Source of the DNA: Streptomyces sp. NBC_01314
GTDB taxonomy: Bacteria; Actinomycetota; Actinomycetes; Streptomycetales; Streptomycetaceae
DNA length: 64,000 nucleotides
Assembly: GCF_041435215.1 (NCBI RefSeq)
Contig: NZ_CP108394.1
Span: forward strand, 1,302,001 to 1,366,000
Reading direction: 5' to 3'
Below are positions 1-8,478 of the stretch, piece by piece. The position numbers and the translations under genes are program-made. Below the pieces are notes generated by a model, which was not told where the DNA came from, did no database searches, and saw only the letters and a list, made by a program, of their open reading frames with translations. Within the stretch, counting starts at the first letter, position 1. Each line of letters opens with the position of its first letter.

Positions 1-131
1 GCTGGCTGGCGGAGGCGGACGGCGGGCTGCTGAAACTCTCCGCCGAGGGGCTGGCCCACTCGGACGCCATCGGGCCCGGCTTCTTCTCCCCCGCCGTACG
101 GGCGGCGATGGCCGGGTACGAGCTGAAGTGA
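1..131 (+). CDS. C-terminal end of a radical SAM protein, STM4012-like (partial)
   Basis: Only the last 42 codons are inside the window, read in the frame starting at base 3 and ending with TGA at 129-131. The peptide contains LSAEGLAHSDAIGP and FFSPAVRAAM, which resembles the C-terminus of HemN/coproporphyrinogen-oxidase-like radical SAM proteins of the STM4012 type. The next gene is an STM4011-type radical SAM protein, and these two families usually occur as a pair, which supports the call. The stop overlaps the GTG start of the next gene, so the two are translationally coupled. The catalytic cysteines lie outside the window, so the assignment rests on the tail and the neighbour. Confidence 0.55.
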   Translation, partial: WLAEADGGLLKLSAEGLAHSDAIGPGFFSPAVRAAMAGYELK

Positions 132-1024
132 CGGCACCCATGGACCTGACGATCCTCTACCGCGGCCCTCTCGCCTCCTGCGACTACGACTGCCCCTACT
201 GCCCGTTCGCCAAGCGCCGCGACTCGACGGCCCGACTGCGGGCCGACCGCGCGGCCCTGGAGCGGTTCACCGCCTGGGCACGGGAGCAGACCGGCGACCG
301 GCTCTCGGTGCTCTTCACGCCGTGGGGCGAGGGGCTGGTGCGCTCCTGGTACCGGAAGGCCCTGATCGACCTCTCCCACGAGCCGCACATCGACCGGGTG
401 GCGATCCAGACGAACCTCAGCTGCCGCACGGAGTGGCTGGAGCGGGCCGACCCGGACACCGTGGCCCTGTGGTGCACGTACCACCCGGGGGAGACCCCGT
501 ACGAGCGGTTCCTGGACAAGACCCGCAGGCTGGCCGGGGCGGGGATCCGCTTCAGCGTGGGGATCGTCGGACTGCCCGAGCATCTGGAGCACGCCCGCCG
601 GCTGCGCGGGGAGCTGCCGGAGCAGGTGTATCTATGGGTGAACGCCGCCGAGGGGCACACCTACACCGACGAAGAGGCCGCGGTGTGGAGCGGGTTGGAC
701 CCCCTCTTCCCGTTCAGCCGCCATCCGCACCGCTCGGCGGGCCGCGCCTGCCGTACCGGCTCGACGGTCGTGTCGGTGGACGGCGAAGGAACGGTGCGGC
801 GCTGCCACTTCGTCAAGGCCGAACTCGGCAACCTCTACGACGGTTCCTTCCGCACGGCACTCGCGCCCCGCCCGTGCCCGCTGTCCGTCTGCGACTGCCA
901 CATCGGGTACGTCCACCTCGAAACGCTGCCGCTGTACGACGTCTTCGCGGGCGGCGTCCTGGAACGCGTACCGACAATGGAGGCACGACAGGGAACAGGA
1001 ACAGGAAAGCGAGTGAGTCCATGA
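128..1024 (+). CDS. STM4011-type radical SAM protein
   Basis: The protein has 298 residues. The radical SAM [4Fe-4S] motif CxxxCxxC is at Cys18, Cys22 and Cys25 (CDYDCPYC) near the N-terminus. A second cysteine-rich stretch in the last 90 residues (ACRTG, RRCHF, RPCPLSVCDC) looks like a SPASM-type auxiliary cluster domain. I recognise the family as STM4011, a conserved radical SAM partner of STM4012 whose substrate is unknown. The GTG start at 128 overlaps the upstream stop; an ATG at 140 giving MDLTILYRG is an equally plausible start. The 3' end overlaps the next gene by an ATGA, so the three genes are one operon. Confidence 0.8.
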   Translation: MTAPMDLTILYRGPLASCDYDCPYCPFAKRRDSTARLRADRAALERFTAWAREQTGDRLSVLFTPWGEGLVRSWYRKALIDLSHEPHIDRVAIQTNLSCRTEWLERADPDTVALWCTYHPGETPYERFLDKTRRLAGAGIRFSVGIVGLPEHLEHARRLRGELPEQVYLWVNAAEGHTYTDEEAAVWSGLDPLFPFSRHPHRSAGRACRTGSTVVSVDGEGTVRRCHFVKAELGNLYDGSFRTALAPRPCPLSVCDCHIGYVHLETLPLYDVFAGGVLERVPTMEARQGTGTGKRVSP

Positions 1025-1767
1025 CCTCAGCGGTCAACAGCAGTGTGTGGATACGTCGTTACCGGCCCGCGCCCGAAGCGGCTGTCAGACTGGTGTGTCT
1101 GCCGCACGCGGGCGGCTCGGCGAGCTACTACCTCCCCATGGCGCAGGCCCTCGCGCCCGGGGCCGATGTGCTGGCCGCGCAGTATCCGGGGCGCCAGGAC
1201 CGTTACGCCGAGCCGCCGTCGGAGAGCGTCCGGGAGCTGGCCGAGCGGATCGTCGAGGCCGTCGGCGGGGACGACCGTCCGCTCGCCCTCTTCGGGCACA
1301 GCATGGGCGCGGTGGTCGCCCACGAGATGGCGCTGAAGCTGGAGGCGGCGGGCCGGGCCCCGGTCCGGCTGTTCGTGTCGGGGCGGCGCGCCCCCTCCGC
1401 GCCCCGGGACGGCAGGCGACTGCACAGGGCGAGCGACGCCGAACTGATCGAGGCCGTACGCCGGCTCGACGGCACCGACGGCCAGGTCCTCGAGGACGAG
1501 GAGCTGCTGCAGCTCGTACTGCCGGCGCTGCGCGGTGACTACAAGGCCCTGGAGACGTACGAGCCGCGCCCCGGCGACCGGCTGACCTGCCCGGTCACCG
1601 TCCTCACCGGCGACGCCGACCCGGTGACCCCGGTGGCGGACGCGCGTGCCTGGGCGGACCACACCGGCGGGCCGACCGAGCTGTGTGTGTTCCCCGGCGG
1701 CCACTTCTACCTCAACGACCGGCCGGGGGAGGTCGTCGACGTCGTGCGTCGGCACCTCGGGCTGTAG
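1021..1767 (+). CDS. type II thioesterase (alpha/beta hydrolase)
   Basis: A 248-residue alpha/beta hydrolase of the type II thioesterase family, which normally removes stalled or wrong acyl groups from carrier proteins of polyketide or peptide synthetases. The nucleophile elbow GHSMG places the serine at about residue 94; an aspartate in TGDADP (198/200) and His228 in GGHFY complete the triad. The N-terminal CLPHAGGSASYY is typical. The ATG at 1021 overlaps the preceding TGA (ATGA), so I chose it over longer upstream readings. No PKS or NRPS gene is in the window, so its partner may be elsewhere or be the product of the radical SAM pair; that is inference. Confidence 0.85.
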   Translation: MTSAVNSSVWIRRYRPAPEAAVRLVCLPHAGGSASYYLPMAQALAPGADVLAAQYPGRQDRYAEPPSESVRELAERIVEAVGGDDRPLALFGHSMGAVVAHEMALKLEAAGRAPVRLFVSGRRAPSAPRDGRRLHRASDAELIEAVRRLDGTDGQVLEDEELLQLVLPALRGDYKALETYEPRPGDRLTCPVTVLTGDADPVTPVADARAWADHTGGPTELCVFPGGHFYLNDRPGEVVDVVRRHLGL

Positions 1768-1785
1768 CTCCCCGGGGGCATGCCG

Positions 1786-2487
1786 TCACACCCGCCAGCT
1801 GTACCGCCGCTCCGGTCGCCCGGCCACTCCGTAGCGCAGGGAGACGTCCGCGCTTCCGGTGCCGTGGAAGTACTCCAGGTAGCGGCGGGCGCTGACGCGG
1901 GAGATGCCGGTGAGGGTGGCACACTCGGTGGCCGAGAGCGTGCCGTCGGTGCCGCGCAGGGTGCCTTCGATCAGCTCGGCGGTCTCGACGCTCATGCCCT
2001 TGGGCAGAACGCCGGCCGCCGAGGCGGGTGCGGTGGCGCCGGCGAGGACGCGGTCGACGTCGGCCTGGCCGCGTACGACGGTGGTGAGCAGGCGGCCGCG
2101 CTGGGCGGCGTACCGCTGGAGCCGGGAACGCAGCTCCTCGAACTCGAAGGGTTTGAGGAGGTAGTCGACGACTCCGTGGCGGACCGCGCGGCGCACACTG
2201 TCGGCCTCCCGGGCGGCGCTGATGACCATGACGTCGCAGTCGTGTCCCGCGGTGCGCAGCCGAGGTATGACGTCGAGGCCGAATCCGTCGGGAAGGTAGA
2301 GGTCGAGCAGGACCAGGTCGGGGCGCAGTTCCTCGACGGCCGCGACCGCCTGTTCGCCGGTGCTGGCGACGCCGACGACGCGGAACGGCTCGACGCGTTC
2401 GACGAAGGTGCGGTGGACCCTGGCCACCATGAAGTCGTCGTCGACCACGAGCACGTCGATCGTGCCGGGCGGGCTGCTGCCGTTCAT
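1786..2487 (-). CDS. CitB/DcuR-type response regulator
   Basis: A 233-residue transcriptional regulator. The N-terminal receiver domain has the acidic pocket at Asp16-Asp18 (VVDDD), the phospho-acceptor Asp62 (LLDLYLP) and the conserved Lys112 (LLKPF). The C-terminus carries a helix-turn-helix around residues 185-215 (LSATECATLTGIS, SARRYLEYF), the arrangement of CitB-family regulators that control di- and tricarboxylate use. Its ATG overlaps the stop of the histidine kinase upstream (ATGA), so the pair is cotranslated. The kinase is divergent from tctCBA, so the likely target is that transporter operon. The gene ends 18 bp from the convergent thioesterase stop. Confidence 0.9.
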   Translation of the reverse strand: MNGSSPPGTIDVLVVDDDFMVARVHRTFVERVEPFRVVGVASTGEQAVAAVEELRPDLVLLDLYLPDGFGLDVIPRLRTAGHDCDVMVISAAREADSVRRAVRHGVVDYLLKPFEFEELRSRLQRYAAQRGRLLTTVVRGQADVDRVLAGATAPASAAGVLPKGMSVETAELIEGTLRGTDGTLSATECATLTGISRVSARRYLEYFHGTGSADVSLRYGVAGRPERRYSWRV

Positions 2488-4163
2488 GGTGTCGCTCCTT
2501 CCGCCACCGCGTCGGCGAGGTGGCTGACGGTCATGCGGGCGGTGAACATGGCACCGTCGGGGGTGTTGGTCACCGAGATCTCACCGCCGTGGCGTTCGCA
2601 GACCAGGCGGGTGAGGGCCAGGCCGATGCCGCGTTCGCCTTCCCGCGCGGCCTTGGTGGTGAAGCCGTGGGAGAAGACCTCGCGGGCGAGTTCGGGGGCC
2701 ACGCCGGGGCCGGAGTCGCGGACGACGATCTCCACGCTGGAGGCGTCCTGCCGCAGTTCCACCTCGACCCAGGCCTCGCGGCGGTCGGTGCCGCCCCAGC
2801 GCTCGGGGTCGTCGGGCGCGGTCGTGGTGGCGGCCGCGTCCACGGCGTTGTCGACGAGGTTGCCGACCACCGTCGCGACGTCGGCGGCGTCCTCGGGGGC
2901 GAGCCGGTCGAGTGCGGTGCCGTCCGAGATCCGCAGGGTGACCCGGCGTTCGGCGGCGAGGGCCGTCTTCGCCATGAGCAGGGCGGCGACGGCCGTGTCA
3001 CGGACACGGCGGCTGAGGGTGACGTCGAGGGAGTGGCGGTGCCGGCTCAGGGCGCGGATGTAGTGGACGACCTCGTCCTGCTCGCCGATCTGGATGAGCC
3101 CGGAGATGGTGTGCAGCTGGTTGGCGAACTCGTGGGCCTGGGCGCGCAGCAGTTCGGAGGAGCTGCGGAAGGAGACGATCTCACGTTCGAGACGGGCCAG
3201 TTCGGTGCGGTCCCGCAGGGTGGTGACGGAGCCGAGGTGGCGGCCGTCCTTGGTGACGGTCATCCGGTTCATCACCAGGACGCGGCCCCGGCGTATGACG
3301 ACCTCGTCGCGCTGGTGGGGCGACGCCTCTTCCTGCGCTCCGACCAGGACGTCCCGGAGCCGTCCCTCCACGCCGAGGTCGGTCAGGCTCTTGCCGACGC
3401 AGTCCTCGGGCAGGTCGAGCAGGCGGCGTCCCATCTCGTTGACGAGGGTGAGCCGGTGCTGGGGGTCCAGGGCGATCACGCCCTCGGCGATGCCGTAGAG
3501 CATGGCCTCGCGGTGTTCGGCGAGGCCGGCGATCTCCTGGGGCTCCAGGCCGAGAGTCTGCCGTTTGACGCGCCGGGCGAGCAGCCAGGAGCCGGCGAGG
3601 CCGAGGCCGCTGGCGATGCCGAGGTAGGCGAGGAGGTACGAGGAGGCGCCGCTCAGGCGCTGCCACACGGTCGGGGAGGCCTCTCCGATCATCACCGTGC
3701 CCAGGAGCCGGCCGAGGTTGTCGTTCGTCGTCGCGCCGAGCACGGGCACCTGGGCGACGAGTTCGCGGCTGCCGTCGAAGCTCAGTGAGCCGGACCAGCC
3801 GCGGCCCGCGACGGCGCCCCGGCCGGTGGGCATCGTGTCGCCGATCACGGTGGGGTCGGTGGAGCTGACGATCCGGCCGTCGGCGTCGGCGACGGTGACG
3901 GAGGTGACCCCCGACTGGGTCTGGGTGGAGTTCACCAGGGGAGCCAGCGCCTCGTGCGCGACGGGCTGGGCGAGCCGGTCGCGGACCAGGGGGTTCGCGG
4001 CGAGCTGCTCGGCGAGCGCCGTGACCCGGCGGCCCTCGACCCGGTTGAAGGTCGCCGCCGACTGCGTGAGCGAGACCGCCGCGACCGCCACCAGCACCAC
4101 CACGACGATGGCGAGCTGGAGGACCAGCATCTCGCCTGCGAGGGTATGGCGACGGAACACCAC
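2484..4163 (-). CDS. CitA/DcuS-type sensor histidine kinase
   Basis: A 559-residue membrane sensor kinase. Transmembrane helix 1 is about residues 12-33 and helix 2 about 175-197, enclosing an extracytoplasmic sensing domain as in CitA/DcuS kinases. A PAS domain follows (about 215-320), then the phospho-acceptor His344 in AQAHEFANQLH, and an ATPase domain with NLVDNAVDAA, DSGPGV and GIGLALTR. The open frame extends to base 4439, but that extension translates a tandem repeat. A GTG at 4163 preceded by GAGAAGAG puts helix 1 directly after the start, so I use it (GTG 4160 is an alternative). It is coupled to the regulator gene and divergent from tctC, so citrate-like tricarboxylates are the probable signal. 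Confidence 0.85.
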   Translation of the reverse strand: MVFRRHTLAGEMLVLQLAIVVVVLVAVAAVSLTQSAATFNRVEGRRVTALAEQLAANPLVRDRLAQPVAHEALAPLVNSTQTQSGVTSVTVADADGRIVSSTDPTVIGDTMPTGRGAVAGRGWSGSLSFDGSRELVAQVPVLGATTNDNLGRLLGTVMIGEASPTVWQRLSGASSYLLAYLGIASGLGLAGSWLLARRVKRQTLGLEPQEIAGLAEHREAMLYGIAEGVIALDPQHRLTLVNEMGRRLLDLPEDCVGKSLTDLGVEGRLRDVLVGAQEEASPHQRDEVVIRRGRVLVMNRMTVTKDGRHLGSVTTLRDRTELARLEREIVSFRSSSELLRAQAHEFANQLHTISGLIQIGEQDEVVHYIRALSRHRHSLDVTLSRRVRDTAVAALLMAKTALAAERRVTLRISDGTALDRLAPEDAADVATVVGNLVDNAVDAAATTTAPDDPERWGGTDRREAWVEVELRQDASSVEIVVRDSGPGVAPELAREVFSHGFTTKAAREGERGIGLALTRLVCERHGGEISVTNTPDGAMFTARMTVSHLADAVAEGATP

Positions 4164-4173
4164 GACGGACTCT

Positions 4174-4280
4174 TCTCTCGTGCCGACGCCGTCTTGGGCG
4201 TCTCGCTCGTCTCTCGTGCCGACGCCGTCCCGGGCGTCTCCCGGGCGTCTCTCGTGCCGACGCCACGTCGGGCGTCCCGC
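4174..4280. repeat. three-copy 36-38-bp tandem repeat
   Basis: Three imperfect copies begin at 4174, 4210 and 4248. Each starts with TCTCTCGTGCCGACGCC and continues to a GGGCGTC core. The copies lie just upstream of the histidine-kinase start on the opposite strand. If the kinase began at the longer possible start, the repeat would be translated as GVGTR-containing peptide repeats, which is unlike any kinase N-terminus. Confidence 0.8.
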
Positions 4281-4295
4281 GGCTCGGGCGCCGCC

Positions 4296-4315
4296 TTGTG
4301 CGGTGGGTCGCACAA
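4296..4315. promoter_or_regulatory. perfect inverted repeat, candidate operator
   Basis: TTGTGCG, six bases (GTGGGT), then CGCACAA form a perfect 7-bp dyad with half-site centres about 13 bp apart. It sits in the middle of the divergent region and is the best candidate site for the CitB-like response regulator. The binding assignment is inference. Confidence 0.5.
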
Positions 4316-4500
4316 TCATGGCGCCCGCGTGCGGTCCGGGAAAGAGAGGTGTGCGGGCCGTGCTCATACAGTGACAGGGGCCGTGACCACTACGACCACA
4401 ACCTCCGTTGCTTCCGCAAGGGAGTCGGGCCCGCCCCACGCGGGCACGATGTGGCCCAGGTCACTTTCGCCCTGGACCCAACCGACAGGTGGTGTCATTC

Positions 4501-5487
4501 GTGCGGCTGCGCACCCCTCTCGCCCTGCTCGGGGCGGCCGTGCTCGTGCTCGTGGGGCCGCCGCTGCTGACGACCGGCGGCGGCAGCGAGACCGGCACCC
4601 AGATCCCGGGCCTGCGCTTCATGGTGCCGAACACGCCCGGCGGCGGCTACGACATCACGGCCCGGACGGCCGCGAAGAACGCCGAGGACGCCGGGCTCAC
4701 CCACAACATCGAGGTGTTCAACCTGCCCGGCGCCGGCGGCACGGTCGGCCTGAGCCGGCTGGTGAGCGAGCACGGCAACGGCAAGCTCGCGATGTCGATG
4801 GGTCTCGGCGTCGTGGGCGCCGTCCGCTCCAACAACGCGCCCAAGACCCTCGCCGACACCACGCCGATCGCCCGCCTCACCGAGGAGCAGGACGTCGTGG
4901 TGGTCGCCAAGGACTCGCCGTACAAGACGATCGACGAGCTGGTCGGGGCGTGGAAGGAGGACCCCGGGAAGCTGCCGGTGGGCGGCGGGTCGGCGCCGGG
5001 CGGCCCCGACCATCTGGCGCCGATGCTGATGGCGCAGGCCGCCGGGATCGCGCCGAAGGACGTCAACTACATCCCCTTCGACGGCGGCGGTGAGCTGCTC
5101 GCCTCGATCCTCGGCGACAAGGTCGCCTTCGGGGTGTCCGGGGTGGGCGAGTACCTGGACCAGATCAGGGCGGGCGAGCTGCGGCTGCTCGCGGTGACGG
5201 GCCCGAAGCGGGTGGCCGGGCTGGATGCGCCGACCCTCCGGGAGGCGGGCTACGACGTGAACTTCACCAACTGGCGGGGCATCGTCGCCCCGCCCGGCCT
5301 CACCGAGGCCCAGCGCGACAAGCTCACCCGGCTGATCGAGGAGCTGCACCGCTCGCCGGAGTGGCAGCAGTCGATGAAGCAGAACGGCTGGGACGACGCC
5401 TTCCTGACCGGCGACGAGTTCGGCGCGTTCCTGGACGCCCAGGACAAGCGCGTGGTGTCGGTGCTGAAGGAGCTGGGACTGCGATGA
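4501..5487 (+). CDS. tctC: tripartite tricarboxylate transporter substrate-binding protein TctC
   Basis: A 328-residue extracytoplasmic binding protein of the TctC/Bug family. It has a hydrophobic export segment (about residues 5-25), then the family signature LRFMVPNTPGGGYDITAR, the loop NLPGAGGTVGLSRL and a C-terminal GIVAPPGLTEAQRDKL. I chose GTG 4501 because AGGTGG lies about 9 bp upstream and the signal sequence then starts at residue 1; an in-frame ATG at 4408 would add 31 unlikely residues. It delivers a carboxylate to TctBA. Its stop overlaps tctB by ATGA. There is no obvious lipobox cysteine. Confidence 0.9.
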   Translation: MRLRTPLALLGAAVLVLVGPPLLTTGGGSETGTQIPGLRFMVPNTPGGGYDITARTAAKNAEDAGLTHNIEVFNLPGAGGTVGLSRLVSEHGNGKLAMSMGLGVVGAVRSNNAPKTLADTTPIARLTEEQDVVVVAKDSPYKTIDELVGAWKEDPGKLPVGGGSAPGGPDHLAPMLMAQAAGIAPKDVNYIPFDGGGELLASILGDKVAFGVSGVGEYLDQIRAGELRLLAVTGPKRVAGLDAPTLREAGYDVNFTNWRGIVAPPGLTEAQRDKLTRLIEELHRSPEWQQSMKQNGWDDAFLTGDEFGAFLDAQDKRVVSVLKELGLR

Positions 5488-6077
5488 CGGACATGGAGAC
5501 CACGGGCACTCCCCCGGCGCCCGCGGCCGAGCGCCGCTCCTGGCTTCGCGACCACTCCGAGCTGGGCGTGTGCGTCCTGCTGCTGGCCCTCGGCATCCTG
5601 GTCCTGACCGACGCGCTCACCATGGACGTCGACATCGCGCAGCGCGGTCCCGTCGGCCCGAAGACCGTGCCGATCGTGGTCGGCGCCGGGCTGCTGCTGA
5701 TCGCCGCCCTGCTCGCCGTGGACGTGCTGCGCGGCGGGACAGGGGTGCCGCGCGAAGCGCGTCTTGCCGGGGTGGTGGTCGGGCGACGGGCGGGACAGGC
5801 CGAGACCGGCGAGGACATCGACCTGTCCGAGCCCGCCGACTGGCGCACGGTGCTGCTGCTCGCCGGGGTGTTCCTCGGCGCGGCCGTCCTCATCGAACCG
5901 CTCGGCTTCCCCATGGCCGGCGCCCTGCTGTTCTGGGGCGCGGCCTACGCCCTCGGCAGCCGGCGCCTCGACCGCGATCCGTTGATCGCGGCCGTCATCT
6001 CCCTGGTCACGTACGCCGTGTTCGACAACCTGCTCGGGGTGCCGCTGCCGGGCGGCCCGCTGATGGGAGTGCTGTGA
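5484..6077 (+). CDS. tctB: TctB family small membrane subunit
   Basis: A 197-residue membrane protein, the small subunit of the tripartite tricarboxylate transporter. Four hydrophobic helices are visible: about residues 27-47 ([19 protein letters not shown]), 63-82, 119-140 and 155-185. The start ATG overlaps the tctC stop (ATGA) and the gene ends one base before tctA, so the operon is tightly coupled. The loop between helices 2 and 3 is charged and variable, as in the family. Small subunits are weakly conserved; the call rests on size, topology and place between tctC and tctA. Confidence 0.88.
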   Translation: MTDMETTGTPPAPAAERRSWLRDHSELGVCVLLLALGILVLTDALTMDVDIAQRGPVGPKTVPIVVGAGLLLIAALLAVDVLRGGTGVPREARLAGVVVGRRAGQAETGEDIDLSEPADWRTVLLLAGVFLGAAVLIEPLGFPMAGALLFWGAAYALGSRRLDRDPLIAAVISLVTYAVFDNLLGVPLPGGPLMGVL

Positions 6078-6078
6078 C

Positions 6079-7587
6079 ATGGACGCCCTCAGTTCACTCC
6101 TCGACGGTTTCGGCACGGCACTGACGCCGATCAACATCCTGTGGGCCGCGATAGGTGTCCTGCTGGGCACCGCCATCGGCGTGCTGCCCGGCATCGGCCC
6201 CGCCATGGCGGTCGCGCTGCTGCTGCCGGTGACCTACGGGCTGAACCCGGTCGGCGCGTTCATCATGTTCGCGGGCATCTACTACGGCGCGATGTTCGGC
6301 GGTTCCACCACCTCGATCCTCCTCAACACCCCGGGGGAGAGCGCGGCCGTGGTGGCGGCCATGGAGGGCAACCCGATGGCCAGGTCGGGGCGTGGCGCGC
6401 AGGCGCTGGCGGCCGCCGCCATCGGGCACTTCGCGGGCGGCATGGTCGGCACGATCCTGCTGGTGGCGCTCGCGCCGGCGGTCGCCGAACTGGCGGTGGA
6501 CATCGGCGCGCCCGACTACTTCGCGATCATGGTGCTGGCGTTCATCGCCGTGACGTCCGTGCTGGGCTCGTCCCGGATCCGGGGGCTCGCCTCCCTGCTG
6601 ATCGGTCTGACGATCGGCCTGGTGGGCCTGGACCAGATGACCGGCCAGCAGCGCCTGACCTTCGGTTCCCTCCAGCTCGCCGACGGCATCGACGTGGTGA
6701 TCGTCGCGGTCGGTCTCTTCGCCATCGGCGAGGCGCTGTGGGTCGCCGCCCATCTGCGGCGCAGTCCGCCCGAACCGATCCCGGTGGGCCGGCCGTGGCT
6801 CGCCCGCTCGGATGTGCGGCGGAGCTGGAAGTCATGGGTGCGCGGCCCGTTCGTCGGCTTCCCGTTCGGCGCGATCCCGGCGGGCGGCGCCGAGATCCCC
6901 ACCTTCCTGTCGTACGTCACCGAGAAGCGGCTGTCGAAGCACCAGGACGAGTGGGGCAAGGGCGCCATCGAGGGGGTGGCGGGCCCGGAGTCGGCGGCCT
7001 CGGCCTCGGCGGCGGGCACCCTCGTCGCCATGCTGACCCTCGGCCTGCCCACGACGGCGGTCGCGGCGGTCATGCTGGCCGCGTTCCAGCAGTACGGCAT
7101 CCAGCCGGGCCCTCTGCTCTTCGAACGTGAGCCCGATCTGGTGTGGGGTCTGATCGCCTCCCTCTTCGTCGGCATGGTGCTGCTGCTCGCGCTCAACCTG
7201 CCGCTGGCCCCGCTGTGGGCGAAGCTGCTGCGGATCCCGCGCCCGTATCTCTACGCGGGCATCCTCTTCTTCGCGGCGGTCGGCGCGTACGCGGTCGGCG
7301 GCGAGGTGATCGACCTGGTGATCCTGCTGGTCATCGGCCTGATCGGGTTCGGTATGCGCCGCTACGGCCTGCCGGTGCTGCCCGCCGTCATCGCCGTCAT
7401 CCTCGGGCCCAACGCCGAGCAGCAGCTGCGGCGTGCCCTGCAGATCAGCGACGGCAGCGTCAGCGGCCTGGTGAACACGCCGTTCTCGGTGACGGTGTAC
7501 GCGATCATCGCCGTGCTGCTGGCGTGGCCGCTGCTCAAGCGGCTGGTCACCCGCGCCCGCGACCGCACTCCCGCCGGGACCCGGTGA
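6079..7587 (+). CDS. tctA: TctA family large permease subunit
   Basis: A 502-residue polytopic permease, the usual length for TctA. The N-terminus has [20 protein letters not shown] and [20 protein letters not shown], both TctA signatures, and the second half repeats the pattern ([34 protein letters not shown]). It forms the substrate channel for sodium- or proton-coupled tricarboxylate uptake with TctB and TctC. It follows tctB with one base between them and is followed by a strong hairpin at 7606-7628, so tctCBA is a complete operon. Expression is probably set by the divergent two-component system. Confidence 0.95.
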   Translation: MDALSSLLDGFGTALTPINILWAAIGVLLGTAIGVLPGIGPAMAVALLLPVTYGLNPVGAFIMFAGIYYGAMFGGSTTSILLNTPGESAAVVAAMEGNPMARSGRGAQALAAAAIGHFAGGMVGTILLVALAPAVAELAVDIGAPDYFAIMVLAFIAVTSVLGSSRIRGLASLLIGLTIGLVGLDQMTGQQRLTFGSLQLADGIDVVIVAVGLFAIGEALWVAAHLRRSPPEPIPVGRPWLARSDVRRSWKSWVRGPFVGFPFGAIPAGGAEIPTFLSYVTEKRLSKHQDEWGKGAIEGVAGPESAASASAAGTLVAMLTLGLPTTAVAAVMLAAFQQYGIQPGPLLFEREPDLVWGLIASLFVGMVLLLALNLPLAPLWAKLLRIPRPYLYAGILFFAAVGAYAVGGEVIDLVILLVIGLIGFGMRRYGLPVLPAVIAVILGPNAEQQLRRALQISDGSVSGLVNTPFSVTVYAIIAVLLAWPLLKRLVTRARDRTPAGTR

Positions 7588-7605
7588 CGGCCCGAGCCCC
7601 GGTGA

Positions 7606-7628
7606 GCCGCGACCCGGTGGGTCGCGGC
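7606..7628. terminator. hairpin terminator between tctA and a convergent gene
   Basis: GCCGCGACCC and GGGTCGCGGC form a perfect 10-bp stem with a 3-base loop (GGT). It lies 18 bp after tctA and 7 bp before the end of the gene on the other strand, so it may serve both directions. There is no T-run, which is common in high-GC actinomycetes. Confidence 0.7.
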
Positions 7629-7635
7629 GTGTCGC

Positions 7636-8163
7636 TCAGCCCGCCGCGCCCCGCTCCGCCTCCTCGTGCAGGAAGGCGCTGATCTGCCCGGCGATACCCT
7701 CCCGGCCCGTGGCGGCCGCCGGGTCGAGGAGCTCCTCGTCGACACCGATGCCGCCGGACCACAGATACCGCTCGGCCCACTCCTCGTCGACGCGCAGCTG
7801 GACCTGGATGTCGAACTGGGTGAGGTGGGCCTCGGCGGCGGCCGCGTACAGGACGGAGGTGGCGCGACGCAGGGGGTAGAGGTCGAAGCCCTCGATGAAC
7901 CGGGAGTTGCGCCAGTCGAGGAAGGCGCTCTCGCCGTCGGGTCCGGTGCGGATGTCGAGCTGACCGTCCTCCAGGTGGAGGCCGACGTGTTCGGCACCGC
8001 GGTTCTCCACGGTCACCCGGAACCGGAAGTACGTCAGGCCCTCGGCGGCGTCGTCGCGACCCCGTGGCGGTTCCGCGCACTCCACGCCGTGGACACGCAC
8101 GCGCAGGCCGGCCAGATCGTCGTCGTACTCCTGCCAGTCCCCGATCACATTGGGCTCGCGCAC
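7636..8163 (-). CDS. hypothetical protein
   Basis: A soluble, acidic protein of 175 residues without signal peptide or membrane segment. The pattern in the middle (LTYFRFRVTVENRG, LEDGQLDIRTG, FLDWRNSRFIEGFDLYP) suggests a beta-sandwich, but I do not recognise the family. The start is GTG 8163, preceded by GGAGAGG; a longer reading to 8223 lacks such a site. Its promoter region is shared with the divergent acyl-CoA synthetase, and it converges on tctA with a hairpin between them. Confidence 0.65.
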   Translation of the reverse strand: MREPNVIGDWQEYDDDLAGLRVRVHGVECAEPPRGRDDAAEGLTYFRFRVTVENRGAEHVGLHLEDGQLDIRTGPDGESAFLDWRNSRFIEGFDLYPLRRATSVLYAAAAEAHLTQFDIQVQLRVDEEWAERYLWSGGIGVDEELLDPAAATGREGIAGQISAFLHEEAERGAAG

Positions 8164-8478
8164 CGTCCACCTCTCCACATCGGCGGGACACCTCCCGCGT
8201 TCGCGCGCACCACAGTGCCACACCGTTCAGAGGTCCGGGTTCGGGACATCACCGCCGGTCAGACGTGATCAAGCCGTGTGCAGCGACGATTCCCGGGAGG
8301 GCCCCGCGACGGGGCTCCGGCACGTGCCGCACATCACGTTCACAGCCCACTGTGCGGATATGCGGCGGCCGACTTGCCGATTCCCCGCGCGGGTGTCGGC
8401 GCCGTACGCTACGTTCGATCACCGCCGGTTGGCGCACCGCTCGGCGAGGTCGCGTGCAGGGAAGGTTCTGAGCGTCGC
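8164..8478. other. divergent intergenic region, no gene seen
   Basis: These 315 bp separate the hypothetical gene from the acyl-CoA synthetase. TACGTT at 8410-8415 resembles a -10 box, but no clear -35 box is at the right distance. GGCACGTGCC (8321-8330) is a perfect 10-bp palindrome that could bind a regulator. Nothing else stands out. Confidence 0.3.

Larger units (their letters stand above)
4164..4500. promoter_or_regulatory. divergent control region between the two-component system and tctCBA
   Basis: This 337-bp region carries no convincing gene. It holds a three-copy 36-38-bp tandem repeat next to the kinase start and a perfect 7-bp inverted repeat at 4296-4315. A ribosome-binding site (AGGTGG, about 4487-4492) precedes tctC. 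TACAGT at 4367-4372 is a possible -10 element for the tct operon but has no clear -35 partner. Binding by the CitB-like regulator is inferred from position only. Confidence 0.55.

Noticed and set aside
2520..3788. Long rightward open frame opposite the sensor kinase gene
   Set aside because: It is the mirror of a clear CitA-type kinase; its translation has no motifs and the composition is that of a GC-rich shadow frame.
4164..4439. Extended N-terminus of the sensor kinase
   Set aside because: It would translate the tandem repeat and put 92 residues before the first membrane helix; GTG 4163 with a ribosome-binding site fits the family.
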